Assembly: GCA_030066985.1 (NCBI GenBank)
Contig: JASJAN010000004.1
Location: forward strand, 178,150 to 242,149
Source of the DNA: Desulfobacterales bacterium
Lineage (GTDB): Bacteria > Desulfobacterota > Desulfobacteria > Desulfobacterales > JAHEIW01
DNA: 64,000 nucleotides
Reading direction: 5' to 3'
The position numbers and the translations under genes were made by a program. How positions within the stretch are numbered: position 1 is the first letter of the stretch; each line of letters begins with the position of its first letter. This document shows, in pieces, positions 51,859-61,036 of this stretch. Under the pieces are notes generated by a model. That model ran no database searches. It worked only from the letters and a program-made list of their open reading frames with translations, and was not told where the DNA came from.

Positions 51859-52314
51859 ATGTTTGGCATCGGCATGCCCGAATTGCTTTTGCTGCTGGCG
51901 ATTGCGCTGATCGTCATTGGCCCCAAAAAATTACCGGACCTGGCCAAATCGCTGGGCCGTGCAATGCGGGAATTTAAAAAAGCAACCAATGAATTTAAAG
52001 AAACCATCAGCATTGATGAGGATCTTTCGGATGTCAAAAAGGCCTTTGATGATCTGGGCAGTGACATCAAAGATTCCGTAAGCCTGCCAAAAGATACGGC
52101 TGAGTTTAAGCGACCCGATGAGCCTGAATCCAAAGAAGATCAAGCCGATAAGGAAACTGAAACCACCGAAAAAGTCGATTCCAAGGACAGAATAAACCAG
52201 GCCTTCAAAGAATTGCAGAAAAGTAACAAGGCATCTTCTGAAGACGAAACAGAAAACGGCGCTGACACAAACGGAAAAGAACGGCAAAAGGGATCCGATA
52301 AAGATGATCGCTGA
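51859..52314 (+). CDS. Sec-independent translocase protein TatA/TatB
   Basis: The product is 151 aa. The N-terminal [36 protein letters not shown] is the Tat hairpin: short membrane helix, FGP-like hinge (IGPKKLP) and amphipathic helix. The long, acidic and Lys-rich C-terminal tail favours a TatB-type role, although TatA and TatB cannot be separated firmly. It lies directly before tatC and overlaps it by 11 bases. Clients in this window include the GH26-like lipoprotein (11766). Confidence 0.93.
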   Translation: MFGIGMPELLLLLAIALIVIGPKKLPDLAKSLGRAMREFKKATNEFKETISIDEDLSDVKKAFDDLGSDIKDSVSLPKDTAEFKRPDEPESKEDQADKETETTEKVDSKDRINQAFKELQKSNKASSEDETENGADTNGKERQKGSDKDDR

Positions 52315-53068
52315 AGAAGAAAAAATCCCATTTACCGCTCATCTTGAGGAACTCAGAAGTCGGCTGATTAAAATCTTTATTGCGGTCGGTATCGGTTTTG
52401 CGGCTTCTTACGGTTTTAAAGAAAAGTTGTTCGAAATCCTGGTACAGCCTTTGGTTAAGGTGATGGAAGAAGGAGATCACCTGATCTTTACCGGCCTGCC
52501 GGAAGCGTTTTTTACCTATCTGAAAGTATCATTGCTGGCCGGTATCATGCTGGCCAGCCCAATCATTTTGTATCAATTCTGGATGTTTGTGGCACCGGGC
52601 CTCTACCAAAAAGAGCGGCGGTTGATGGGCCCCATCGTTTTGCTGTCCTCGTTTTTTTTTATCGCCGGCGCACTGTTCGGTTATTATATCGTGTTTCCCT
52701 GGGGATTTAAGTTTTTTTTGGGGTTTGCCACCGAATCCATACGCCCCCTGCCCTCCATGAAAGAATACCTGGCGTTTTCCGCCAAATTGCTGTTGGCCTT
52801 CGGTCTGGTATTTGAACTGCCCATGGTGCTGACTTTTATGGCGCGTCTGGGTATCGTATCCGTAGATTTTCTGAAACGCAATCGCAAATACGCCCTGCTG
52901 CTGTTTTTCGCCGGAGCGGCCATCCTGACCCCACCGGATATCGTCACCCAGGTGATGATGGCCCTGCCGCTGATGGTCATGTATGAGCTCAGTATCTTCG
53001 GCGCCCGCATTTTTGGCAAAAAAAAGCAAGAGACCGAAACAGATGACGCCGAACAAAGCGCATCTTAG
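52304..53068 (+). CDS. tatC: Sec-independent translocase protein TatC
   Basis: The product is 254 aa with six membrane helices. [20 protein letters not shown] is the N-terminal TatC signature with the HLEELR signal-peptide-binding motif. [39 protein letters not shown] and [16 protein letters not shown] are further motifs. It recognises twin-arginine signals. It overlaps the TatA/B gene, ensuring coupled production. Confidence 0.97.
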   Translation: MIAEEEKIPFTAHLEELRSRLIKIFIAVGIGFAASYGFKEKLFEILVQPLVKVMEEGDHLIFTGLPEAFFTYLKVSLLAGIMLASPIILYQFWMFVAPGLYQKERRLMGPIVLLSSFFFIAGALFGYYIVFPWGFKFFLGFATESIRPLPSMKEYLAFSAKLLLAFGLVFELPMVLTFMARLGIVSVDFLKRNRKYALLLFFAGAAILTPPDIVTQVMMALPLMVMYELSIFGARIFGKKKQETETDDAEQSAS

Positions 53069-53251
53069 ATTTGACCCAACCGCTTTTTCACTAAAATCAA
53101 TAAATAATTGTCGTCTTTTCTGGCCAGAGGTGCGTCTCTATATTCGGGCAATCATCATATGCTGTTGCAGGCCTTTTTCTTATTTCAGGAAAATAGTATT
53201 AATTATAATAATTTTAAGTTATTACAATGTTTTTGTGCCAAATGTTTAGGA

Positions 53252-53280
53252 TTGACAGAATAGTTTTGGCCTGATAAAGA
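53252..53280 (+). promoter_or_regulatory. Candidate promoter of the cytochrome gene
   Basis: TTGACA (53252-53257), 17 bases, then TAAAGA (53275-53280). The -35 element is perfect and the -10 poor. It lies 67 bases before the ATG. Confidence 0.45.
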
Positions 53281-53346
53281 AATAATCTTATTTTGTGAAA
53301 TCTCGGGAAAAGGTTAACGTTGAATAAAGGAGGGGAACAGAGAACC

Positions 53347-53847
53347 ATGAATAAAACGCTGTGGATTTTGGTTGTTGTTGGCTGTGCGAGCTTATTTCTT
53401 GCTGCCGGAATTTATGCCAAAAAGGTTCCGGATGTTATTCCATTGGAAGATCCGGCATATAAAGAGCATAAAAAAGGGGTTGTCCAATTTACCCATGGAA
53501 AACACCAGGCGGATTATGCCAAAGAGTACCCGGATCTTTACGCAAGGGGATGCGGTGAATGCCATCATGACAAAGACGGCAAGCCGCTTTCCGAACTAAA
53601 AGAGGGCGACCCGGTTCAAAAATGTATCGAGTGTCATAAAAAACCCAGTGAAGTGCCCAAAGAACTTAAGAAAAAATGGCGCGAAACAAAGGTTAAAAAA
53701 GCCGACCAGAAAAAAATGAAGCTAGAGTATCACGCCGAAGCCCTTCACATGAACTGCCGCGGTTGTCACAAGGCCTTCAACAAAAAATACAAGCCTAAAA
53801 AAGCGCCAACGACCTGCGCCAAGTGCCATCCGAAGAAAGAAGGTTAA
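53347..53847 (+). CDS. Tetraheme cytochrome c3-type protein, periplasmic
   Basis: The product is about 166 aa. A Sec signal peptide (MNKTLWILVVVGCASLFLAAGIYA) precedes four CxxCH heme sites: CGECH, CIECH, CRGCH, CAKCH. FTHGKHQADYAKEYP supplies axial histidines, and HHDKDGKPL lies between hemes 1 and 2. The Lys-rich surface is typical of cytochrome c3, a periplasmic electron carrier fed by hydrogenases and formate dehydrogenases in sulfate reducers. ATG 53347 follows GGAGGGG; the in-frame TTG 53320 would disrupt the signal peptide. It ends at a strong terminator, so it is monocistronic. Confidence 0.93.
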   Translation: MNKTLWILVVVGCASLFLAAGIYAKKVPDVIPLEDPAYKEHKKGVVQFTHGKHQADYAKEYPDLYARGCGECHHDKDGKPLSELKEGDPVQKCIECHKKPSEVPKELKKKWRETKVKKADQKKMKLEYHAEALHMNCRGCHKAFNKKYKPKKAPTTCAKCHPKKEG

Positions 53848-53864
53848 ATAGCCTCACCATCCAT

Positions 53865-53901
53865 AAAAAAGGCGTGCATCATTAAGATGCGCGCCTTTTT
53901 T
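53865..53901 (+). terminator. Rho-independent terminator after the cytochrome gene
   Basis: GGCGTGCATC-ATTAA-GATGCGCGCC with A-run before and T-run after. Nine of ten stem pairs are Watson-Crick. Confidence 0.92.
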
Positions 53902-54141
53902 ATGTGCAATGACCAAGATTCAATCCATCAATTTTCAAATTTAATATACAATTTGATCTGACAATACGCTGAGTTGCTACACGTTCACAGTATTGCTACT
54001 TTTGGGAGGTCTAATTTTTTACAGATACTTATTAGCGATATCGCAAATTAGGTCAAAATTTGCATTCGTTGGAGATATTGCAGATTTTAGATACGCAGAT
54101 GGTATCACGGTAATGGTGAAACTTTCAATATAAGGAAGGTT

Positions 54142-54954
54142 CTATATCTTTTTTAAAACGACTGCTGCCCACTCAAGTTCTTCATCACTCCAAGCGGGTT
54201 CAAACTGCTGAGCGGCATAAAACCCCATCAAATCTCGCATCTCATGCTTTCGAAAACCGGATAGGACCACCCAACCGTTGGTGTTGGTTAGCCGTACAAT
54301 CTGAGGATACAGGTTTTTGAGACTCGGATACCGCAGGTTGGCAACCACCATGGCAAAAGCATCGTCAATGGCCTTTATATTGCGATCTGATATGACCAGC
54401 CGGTCCTCAAGGTTATTGAGCGTCAGATTCTGGCCGGCTTCTGCAATGGCACAGGGATCGATATCGATGCCCAGTCCCTTTTTCACGCCCAGGCAAACAG
54501 CAGCCATCGCCAGAATTCCCGATCCGGTGCCGATGTCCAGCACAGAGCAGTCCGTGCCAAGCCAATTGGGGCGCACCGTCTTTAAAACATATTCAATGGC
54601 TCTGACCGACAGTCGCGTGGTCGGATGGCGTCCGCCGCCGAAAGCCGCCCCGGGCTGAATGCGAATAACCACATCATCGGGCGCCGGTTTAAACTCATGC
54701 TCTGGTGGTGTGACCACCACAAGCTCTGAAATTCGCACAGGTCTATTAAACGATAATACAAGATACGTGCTGCCGAATTCATAAGTGTATTCCAGTTCAC
54801 CATTGGCAACCAAATTTTTTAATATGGTTTTGGCACGGGTTTTATCCAGGCCGTAAGTTGCACAGATGGTTTTTTCAAGAAGCTGGGGTGTTAGGCGGTC
54901 AGGTGAGGTGGCTACATTTTCTATAATCGCTTCTTCAATCCGCTGAATATCCAT
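54142..54954 (-). CDS. Winged-helix/PrmA-like methyltransferase at the end of the dsr operon
   Basis: The product is about 270 aa from ATG 54954 (ATG 54999 overlaps dsrN by 35 bases; neither has a good Shine-Dalgarno sequence). Residues ~1-60 look like a winged helix (LTPQLLEKTICATYGLDKTRAKTILKNLVANGELEY). The rest is a PrmA-type catalytic domain: IQPGAAFGGGRHPTTRLSV, SVLDIGTGSGILAMAAV and AMVVANLRYPSLKNLY. The ferredoxin-like L11-binding domain of true PrmA is absent, and a normal prmA lies at 40091, so the substrate is probably not L11. Its place after dsrN suggests a role in sulfite reductase maturation or regulation; this is inference. Confidence 0.82.
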   Translation of the reverse strand: MDIQRIEEAIIENVATSPDRLTPQLLEKTICATYGLDKTRAKTILKNLVANGELEYTYEFGSTYLVLSFNRPVRISELVVVTPPEHEFKPAPDDVVIRIQPGAAFGGGRHPTTRLSVRAIEYVLKTVRPNWLGTDCSVLDIGTGSGILAMAAVCLGVKKGLGIDIDPCAIAEAGQNLTLNNLEDRLVISDRNIKAIDDAFAMVVANLRYPSLKNLYPQIVRLTNTNGWVVLSGFRKHEMRDLMGFYAAQQFEPAWSDEELEWAAVVLKKI

Positions 54955-54964
54955 TGAACGGTCA

Positions 54965-56458
54965 TCATTTCGCTTTTTGGTGTTGATAGGTGATGGCATT
55001 GCGCACCAGGGCCGGTGCCCAGTGCGGGGTGCCTAAAGCGTGGATATGGGTATAGGTGGCCAGGACATTTTTGTAACAGATACCATCCTTGTCCTTGGTA
55101 ATCCCAACCCCCCGCTGCATGCGAAAAACCAGGTCCTTTTCAGCGCCGCTCCAGCGCAGCACCCGGGAGTAGTGAAATTCGTGACCCCGGATTTCAGCAC
55201 CCACTTCATAATAGGGGTTTTCGTTTTCAACAGTCACCACCGTGTAGCCGTGACCCTGGGGCCGCGAATAAAAATCAAAGGTTAATGGTAAGACCCCGAC
55301 CATGGGATAGGATTTTTCCTCGAGTACCAGCTCTTGACCCAGGTACATCAAACCGCCGCATTCAGCGTATATCGGCAGTCCGTCTTCGGCCATGGCTTTG
55401 AGCGCATCGCGGAAGCTTTTATTTTCAGCCAGTTGTTGGGCATGGGTTTCCGGAAAGCCACCTCCGATGTAAAGTGCATCCAGTGTCGGCAATTTGTTTT
55501 GCGCCAAAGGACTGATAAATACAATATCGGCACCGGCCACTTTAAGGGCATCGATATTTTCCGGGTAATAAAACTGAAATGCCGAATCTTTGATAATGCC
55601 AATCCGTGGCCGCTTGGTTTCATCCTCAGCTATCTGACTTCTGTCATCTGACCTCTGTCCTCTGCCTGCCACGCCGAAGCCCTTAGGCGAAGGCGGGTTC
55701 TCTGTCTTCTGTCTTCTGACCTCTGTAGCCTCGAGTGGCGGTAGATCCTGGATGCAGTCATAAACAGCATCAAGATCAATATGGTCACTGGCCACCTGCG
55801 CCGCTGTATCAATGGATTTGCCGGCCCAATCATGCTCAGGTGTGGGCACCAGCCCCATGTGGCGTTCCGGGAAAATCTGGGTTTTTAGCTTGGGAATAGC
55901 GCCAAGGACGGGAATCCCACAATAGTGCTCGATGTTATCGCGCAGGATGCGTTCGTGGCGGGCGCCGGCCACCCGGTTAAGCACAACCCCTTTAATCATT
56001 ACATCCGGATCGAACTGAATCAGACCCGCAATGACGGCTGCCATGGTGCGGGTGATCTTGGTGCAGTCCACACACAGCAATACCGGTGTTTTCAGCAACT
56101 TGGCCAGCTCGGCCGTGCTGGTGCTGCCGGCCAGGTCGATACCGTCATAAAGCCCGCGGTTGCCCTCGATAACGGCAATATCCTCTGGGTGGGTGTGGGT
56201 TAAAAAAGATTGTAAAATTTGTGGAGACTGTAAAAGAAAGGTGTCCAGATTATAACAGGGCCGGCCGGCCGCCAGGGCCAACCAGCCCGTATCGATATAA
56301 TCCGGACCTTTTTTAAAGGGTGCGATGGACCGGTTGCGCTTTTTCCAGGCGGCAATCAGTCCGATGGAAAGGATGGTCTTACCCGAGCCGCCGCGTAAGG
56401 CGGCAATCATGATACGGGGAAACCGTATGCTATCCGCTTGTTTTAGGTCGGTGTTCAA
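54965..56458 (-). CDS. dsrN: DsrN: cobyrinic acid a,c-diamide synthase-like siroheme amidase, with a repeat-derived linker
   Basis: The product is 497 aa, longer than most CbiA/DsrN proteins. The N-terminal ATP-binding domain has GGSGKTILSIGLIAAW and FKKGPDYIDTGW. The C-terminal glutaminase domain has the nucleophile Cys in YAECGGLMYLG and His in GHEFHYS. DsrN is thought to amidate siroheme of DsrAB. Between the domains (residues ~240-275) is a stretch (RRQKTENPPSPKGFG and on) encoded by a CTTCTGTC-type repeat with a GC core (55635-55732); the frame is kept. The apparent start is TTG 56458, without a clear Shine-Dalgarno sequence; ATG 56410 is a shorter option. Confidence 0.9.
   Translation of the reverse strand: MNTDLKQADSIRFPRIMIAALRGGSGKTILSIGLIAAWKKRNRSIAPFKKGPDYIDTGWLALAAGRPCYNLDTFLLQSPQILQSFLTHTHPEDIAVIEGNRGLYDGIDLAGSTSTAELAKLLKTPVLLCVDCTKITRTMAAVIAGLIQFDPDVMIKGVVLNRVAGARHERILRDNIEHYCGIPVLGAIPKLKTQIFPERHMGLVPTPEHDWAGKSIDTAAQVASDHIDLDAVYDCIQDLPPLEATEVRRQKTENPPSPKGFGVAGRGQRSDDRSQIAEDETKRPRIGIIKDSAFQFYYPENIDALKVAGADIVFISPLAQNKLPTLDALYIGGGFPETHAQQLAENKSFRDALKAMAEDGLPIYAECGGLMYLGQELVLEEKSYPMVGVLPLTFDFYSRPQGHGYTVVTVENENPYYEVGAEIRGHEFHYSRVLRWSGAEKDLVFRMQRGVGITKDKDGICYKNVLATYTHIHALGTPHWAPALVRNAITYQHQKAK
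55635..55732. repeat. CTTCTGTC/CTCTG composite repeat inside dsrN
   Basis: CTTCTGTCATCTGACCTCTG, then a core CCACGCCGAAGCCCTTAGGC followed by GAAGGCGGG, then CTCTGTCTTCTGTCTTCTGA. Such sequence is intergenic elsewhere (6487, 49811, 60957). Here it is an in-frame part of the DsrN interdomain linker. Confidence 0.8.
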
Positions 56459-56502
56459 AAATCAGAAAAAAGTTAGCCCGGCAATGGGTAAATGCCTACC
56501 GC

Positions 56503-56745
56503 CTAATCTTCTTCGGCGGCGGCCTGTTTGCCGGTCCCTTTGAGTCCGTATAATGACGTGCTGCCGCTGGACCAGTATTCCAGAATCTCTTCCTGCACCA
56601 TGCGATTGATGACCTTTTTGGCCTCGCGCGGTTTGGCTTCTAAAATCTTGGCCAGATCATTAAAATAAAATTTGGACTTGGTTTTTAATTTCTTTTGCAG
56701 TTTTTCGACTATTTTATTTTTTGATTCCTCGTAATCCAGAGCCAT
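56503..56745 (-). CDS. dsrD: Dissimilatory sulfite reductase-associated protein DsrD
   Basis: The product is about 80 aa from ATG 56745 (GAGGA upstream); ATG 56784 lacks support. MALDYEESKNKIVEKLQKKLKTKSKFYFNDLAKILEAKPREAKKVINRMVQ is the DsrD winged-helix fold, all but diagnostic for sulfate reducers. It activates DsrAB. It follows dsrB by 75 bases and precedes dsrN, the classic dsrABDN order. Confidence 0.95.
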   Translation of the reverse strand: MALDYEESKNKIVEKLQKKLKTKSKFYFNDLAKILEAKPREAKKVINRMVQEEILEYWSSGSTSLYGLKGTGKQAAAEED

Positions 56746-56820
56746 AATGTTCCTCTTTTCAGCAAAATGCAGGGGGCACCCCATTTAAGGTGGTTGCCCC
56801 CTGCTGGTTTGATTTCGCGC

Positions 56821-57966
56821 TTAAAACTTAAATTGCGTGGTCTGGCGCCATGTATAGTAAGCCGGATCACGGAAATCATCGATCAGATGGTGGGTAAATT
56901 CCAGTTCGCATACTTCAAAGAATCTTTCCCATCCGATCCGCTCGGCCCATTCGCCCAGACGCTCATATTTATTGGCGCCTTTCTCGTAGGCCTGCACCAT
57001 GTTTTTAATGACGTCGGTTGTCTGCGGCCAGCGCGGTGCATCATTCGGAAGAAACGCCACAACCACCTTGGAAAACTTGGGTGTGCTGATGCGGTTGGAC
57101 ACCTTGCCGCCCGCCATGATGACGATGCCGTCACCTTCCGTGTCGGCCAGGGGCATCGAGGGGCACATGGTGTAACAGTTGCCGCAGAACATGCAGCGTT
57201 CCTCTTTTACCGCCACGCTGTTGACCTTTTCGCCTTTGAATTCGACCTTGGACGGCTTGATGGCGGCCGTCGGGCAGGCGGCGATGGCCAGCGGAATCTC
57301 GCACATCTTGTCCAGATATTCATGGTCAAGCATCGGCGGTTTGCGATGATAGCCCAGGATGGCGATATCCGAACAATGGACCGCACCGCACATGTTCAGG
57401 CAGCAGGCCAGCGAGACGCGCAGTTTGGCCGGCAGTTTGTGCTCTTTAAAATAATCAAAAAGCACGTCCATGGTGGCCTTGACCGGGCCGGAGGCATCGG
57501 TGGCCGGCGTGTGGCAGTGAATCCAGCCCTGGGTATGCACGATGTTGGTAATCGATGTGCCGGTTCCGCCCACCGGGAACTTGAAGCTGCCGCCGGCAAA
57601 CTTGCGGCTTTCAAGATCTTTGACCAGCGGGTCGACTTTGCTTTCCTCGTCCACCATAAACTCGATGTTGTTGCGGGTGGTAAACCGCAGGTGGCCGTCG
57701 CAGTGTTTTTCGGCGATTTCGCAGATTTCCCGAATCATGGTGGTGCTCATGAGTCGTGCCCCACCGCAGCGCACCGTAAATACCTTGTCGCCGGACTCGG
57801 CCACGTGCACCAGTACGCCGGGTTTGATGACATCATGATACAGCCATTTGCCCTTGTTTTTGGCAATCACCGGCGGATAAAAGTCTTCGTAATTTCGCGG
57901 ACCGATGTCAGAAATTCTGCCTTCCATCGGTTTGTCAGGATCATAACCTGATGATACAAATGCCAT
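56821..57966 (-). CDS. dsrB: Dissimilatory sulfite reductase beta subunit
   Basis: The product is 381 aa. Siroheme/4Fe-4S-coupling cysteines are expected in [18 protein letters not shown]. The ferredoxin domain is [20 protein letters not shown], with a preceding [12 protein letters not shown]-terminal [17 protein letters not shown] and the [10 protein letters not shown] segment are typical DsrB. With DsrA it reduces sulfite by six electrons to sulfide in cooperation with DsrC. AGGGGG precedes ATG 57966, 12 bases after the dsrA stop. Confidence 0.98.
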   Translation of the reverse strand: MAFVSSGYDPDKPMEGRISDIGPRNYEDFYPPVIAKNKGKWLYHDVIKPGVLVHVAESGDKVFTVRCGGARLMSTTMIREICEIAEKHCDGHLRFTTRNNIEFMVDEESKVDPLVKDLESRKFAGGSFKFPVGGTGTSITNIVHTQGWIHCHTPATDASGPVKATMDVLFDYFKEHKLPAKLRVSLACCLNMCGAVHCSDIAILGYHRKPPMLDHEYLDKMCEIPLAIAACPTAAIKPSKVEFKGEKVNSVAVKEERCMFCGNCYTMCPSMPLADTEGDGIVIMAGGKVSNRISTPKFSKVVVAFLPNDAPRWPQTTDVIKNMVQAYEKGANKYERLGEWAERIGWERFFEVCELEFTHHLIDDFRDPAYYTWRQTTQFKF

Positions 57967-57978
57967 GGTCTTATCCCC

Positions 57979-59292
57979 CTATCTCTGATGATGTTTTCTA
58001 AATTCGTCAATGTCTCGTTCGAATCCGCCCGGCACCTCGTCTGCTTTCCAGAAGATGTACGGGTTGGTTCGCGGCTCCTGAACCATGCGCGGGTCGGGCT
58101 TGAGGCCGGTGACTTCCAGCAGTTTCTGGAATCCCTGGCGTTTCATCAGCTCACCGAGCCGCTCGCGGTTCTTGCCTTCTTCCATCCACCAATCCCAGAT
58201 GGCCTCAATGACTTCCTTGATTTCATCATAGGGCTCTTCGGCTTTAACGAAGGGCACCAGCATCGAGCTCATCTGGGCACCATCGAGAATCGGGGCCTTG
58301 GCGCCGACCAGAATGGAAAGACCGGTGTCTTTCCCAATGCGCAGCGCTCTGGGCATGACATTGATGCAGTGCATGCAGCGGTTGCATTCTTTGTCTTCGA
58401 TCATCAACTTGTTACCCTCCATCCACATACACTCGGTGGGGCAAAGGTCGCAGACTTCTTTCTGAATGTCGAAGGCACCCCAGTCACGTCCGCTGTGGTC
58501 ATTGGCATTGGGCGCAATCTCGCCGCCGATGTAAGCCTGGACCGCTTCTTGGTCGATACGGATGTCATCTCGCCAGGTGCCGATGAAGGACATATCCGCC
58601 CGGGCGATGGATGCCACGCAACCGTTGGGGCAGCCGTCAAACTTCAATTTGAACTTATAGGGAAATGCCGGACGGTGCAGTTCATCCTGGTATTCCTGGG
58701 TCAGATGATAACACAGCGCCTGGGTGTCATAACAGGAATATTCGCAGCGCGCCTGACCGATGCAATCCGCTGGGGTCCGCAAGTTGGAGCCCGAGCCGCC
58801 CAGGTCCTGGTTGAGGTTATGGGTTAATTCATAGAAAATCTCTTCCAGCTGAGGCGTGGTGGTACCCAAGAAAATGATGTCTCCAGTGGAACCGTGCATG
58901 TTGGTGATGCCGCTGCCGCGGAAATCCCATATGTCACAGAGCTGTCTTAGGTATTCAGCAGTATAAAATTTTCCGCCCGGCTGGTTGACCCGCATGGTAT
59001 GAAAGTGCGCCACACCCGGAAATTCTTCAGGCTGGTCACAGTAACGACCAATAACGCCGCCGCCATAACCGAATACGCCGACGATGCCGCCATGCTTCCA
59101 GTGAGTTCTGCCGTGTTTGAAGGAAAGCTCCAATATACCCAGAAGGTCTTCAACGACATCTTCGGGAACCTGGAAGTCGATCTTCTCCTTGTTTTTCGCC
59201 CTGACTTCGGCCTGTTGCTTCATATCTGAAACAAAGCTTGGCCACGGCCCGCTTTCAAGCTGGTCCAACAACGGGGTTTTATGTTTTGCCAT
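57979..59292 (-). CDS. dsrA: Dissimilatory sulfite reductase alpha subunit
   Basis: The product is 437 aa, full length. CIGQARC (Cx5C) and CPNGC (Cx3C) bind the siroheme-coupled 4Fe-4S cluster. CDLCPTECMWMEG followed by CNRCMHCINVMPRAL is the inserted ferredoxin domain. The N-terminal TPLLDQLESGPWPSFVSDMKQQAE is typical of DsrA. Cytoplasmic, A2B2 core with DsrB. GGAGG precedes ATG 59292. It is the first gene of the dsr operon, behind a promoter at 59448-59476. Its presence marks the organism as a sulfate/sulfite reducer (reductive type, given DsrD). Confidence 0.98.
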   Translation of the reverse strand: MAKHKTPLLDQLESGPWPSFVSDMKQQAEVRAKNKEKIDFQVPEDVVEDLLGILELSFKHGRTHWKHGGIVGVFGYGGGVIGRYCDQPEEFPGVAHFHTMRVNQPGGKFYTAEYLRQLCDIWDFRGSGITNMHGSTGDIIFLGTTTPQLEEIFYELTHNLNQDLGGSGSNLRTPADCIGQARCEYSCYDTQALCYHLTQEYQDELHRPAFPYKFKLKFDGCPNGCVASIARADMSFIGTWRDDIRIDQEAVQAYIGGEIAPNANDHSGRDWGAFDIQKEVCDLCPTECMWMEGNKLMIEDKECNRCMHCINVMPRALRIGKDTGLSILVGAKAPILDGAQMSSMLVPFVKAEEPYDEIKEVIEAIWDWWMEEGKNRERLGELMKRQGFQKLLEVTGLKPDPRMVQEPRTNPYIFWKADEVPGGFERDIDEFRKHHQR

Positions 59293-59447
59293 TATTTACC
59301 TCCATTAAAGTTAATAATTTCGCTTCAACAATTAAGAATCATATTCCCCTCCCGGGATCGCAGAAATTCACCTCCTCTCAACCTGTTTTTTTCTGTTTTT
59401 ATCTTAAATATTTTTAGTGATTTTTTTTAGAAATAATCAAAGGACTT

Positions 59448-59476
59448 GATATAGAATTAATCATTGAGCTTGTCAA
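59448..59476 (-). promoter_or_regulatory. Promoter of the dsr operon
   Basis: On the minus strand, TTGACA (complement of 59471-59476), exactly 17 bases, then TATATC (complement of 59448-59453). It lies about 155 bases upstream of dsrA, leaving a leader of ~150 nt. Confidence 0.7.
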
Positions 59477-59591
59477 TAAAAAAGCAGCGTTAGAGCGGAT
59501 TTATGATACATAAATCGCCATCTTGCGGCGGAGACACTACATCTTGGGTCCGAAAAGAGAAATAATGCGCTATGTAGGGTAAGCTACCTGT

Positions 59592-59684
59592 AATTTGGAT
59601 TTTGGATTGATACAGCTGAGAATTGTTCTTTTGTGATTAACTCAGTCGTTCGATCCAAATTCCGCAATCTAAAATCCAAAATTT
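59592..59684. repeat. AATTTGGATTTTGGATT inverted word-repeat element
   Basis: Left AATTTGGATTTTGGATT, inverted right as AATCTAAAATCCAAAATTT with GATCCAAATT in between; CAGCTGAG also pairs with CTCAGTCG. It lies between the dsr promoter and the stop of the upstream gene. Confidence 0.7.
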
Positions 59685-59764
59685 AAATGATACCATCACT
59701 CCAGTCCGGCCTTCGTAGCCGAAGATACTTCAGCAGAGTAGGCTACTCCATTACTTTGGCTGAT

Positions 59765-60946
59765 TTATTTTAATAACGATAAAAATTGCTGGATCGACTT
59801 GTGAAGCGTGAGCACATGCTCGTTGAGATTCTGTTTGATAACGGGCAGCTCCGGCATACGGGGATTGAAACGGTTTACCATCGTCTCTGCCAAATCAAGC
59901 AAATCTGAAGCCTGGCAGGTGGATAAATATGCCACGAAACAGGTCAGTGGCGAATCTGGCAAAACGCCAGTATCGGGTTTCAACGATAGGGCGTCCAAAA
60001 AGCCAGTTAGGGTGGCGTCAACCGTCGCGCTATCCGACCATACCATATCGCCAACGCCCTCCAGGCGATCCAGACGCATCTGCAAGGATAAGTGTAAAAA
60101 GAAAACCAACAGGGCCTGCAGCAGTCGCTGCGGATCATTGGCTTCTGTTTTGGCCCGCTGTTGGCTTTGAAAACCGGCGCCATACCCCCGAACCGTTACC
60201 AGTCTCAACCTGAGGCGGTCGCTATCTATGTTCAAGACAAAATCGCCGGCAGCGTGGTGCCAGGCCAAAATCTGCTCAAAGGATGTCAGATTATAGTAAC
60301 AGGTCAGTATCTTGGCCGCCTGGGCATAAAGCTTTTGGGTTTGTTCGGCGGTCAAATAATACCGTCCGCCGATTTCATCCCAGACGATTATTTTAAACGC
60401 CTTATCGGCCGGATCCGGGGCGAGGTGAAACTCATGGTAGCCGTCAAACCATTCACCCAAAAACATCGCACACTTCAAACCACCTGAAAGCGTCATTCGA
60501 TCCCATCCATATACCTGTGGCAAATAGTGCAACGGCGTTTCGGCATTCAACCGCATGAGGTTTTGGTAGTCCTGCTCAATGAATCGCCGGCCGGGTTCAG
60601 ATATGGCCACATTCAGAACAAAGGTGTGTTGTTGTTGACCCACATAGGTCTCAATCCGCGCAGGATGGTAATACGCACCGTGTTTTTCAAGGCGGACTCG
60701 AATTTCGGCGATGTCTTGCGGTTTCACTTTGTGGCCAAGTTGCTGCGAAGCTGCCCGTGTGATGACATCATAAGAACGGGCTTGCAGAAACGCCTGCGCG
60801 GCTTGAAAATAATTCGCATGACTGACCGATACGTCATCTGCCGCAAATAGCGCATCGAGTCTCAGGGGTATGGGCTGCTGCCAGATTAAACTATTATGGG
60901 TGACCGGATCTTGGCTGTGTGATGTGAAAAAGGAGATAAGGGGCAT
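59765..60946 (-). CDS. Uncharacterised protein with kinase/aminoglycoside-phosphotransferase-like features, upstream of dsr
   Basis: The product is 393 aa and of no family I can name. A central block (LPQVYGWDRMTLSGGLKCAMFLGEWFDGYHEFHL) looks like the hinge region of a protein-kinase or APH fold. AWHHAAGDFVLNIDSDRLRLRLVTVRGYG could be a degenerate catalytic/metal loop (compare HxDxxxxN...iDf). The Asp/His positions are not canonical, so it may be a pseudokinase. It lies between the TPR protein and dsrA in the same orientation, but an own promoter for dsr separates them. Confidence in the gene is high, in the fold low. Confidence 0.6.
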   Translation of the reverse strand: MPLISFFTSHSQDPVTHNSLIWQQPIPLRLDALFAADDVSVSHANYFQAAQAFLQARSYDVITRAASQQLGHKVKPQDIAEIRVRLEKHGAYYHPARIETYVGQQQHTFVLNVAISEPGRRFIEQDYQNLMRLNAETPLHYLPQVYGWDRMTLSGGLKCAMFLGEWFDGYHEFHLAPDPADKAFKIIVWDEIGGRYYLTAEQTQKLYAQAAKILTCYYNLTSFEQILAWHHAAGDFVLNIDSDRLRLRLVTVRGYGAGFQSQQRAKTEANDPQRLLQALLVFFLHLSLQMRLDRLEGVGDMVWSDSATVDATLTGFLDALSLKPDTGVLPDSPLTCFVAYLSTCQASDLLDLAETMVNRFNPRMPELPVIKQNLNEHVLTLHKSIQQFLSLLK

Positions 60947-60956
60947 GTTTTGGCTC

Positions 60957-61036
60957 AGAGATCAGAAGACAGAGGACAAAAAATCGTAATGACATCTTTT
61001 TCTGACTTCTGACCTCTGGCTTCTGTCTTCTGTCTT
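60957..61036. repeat. CAGAAGACAGAGGACA inverted word-repeat element
   Basis: Left AGATCAGAAGACAGAGGACA, right CTTCTGACCTCTGGCTTCTG then TCTTCTGTC, inverted. It sits between the kinase-like gene and the TPR gene, whose stop it touches at 61035. Confidence 0.72.
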
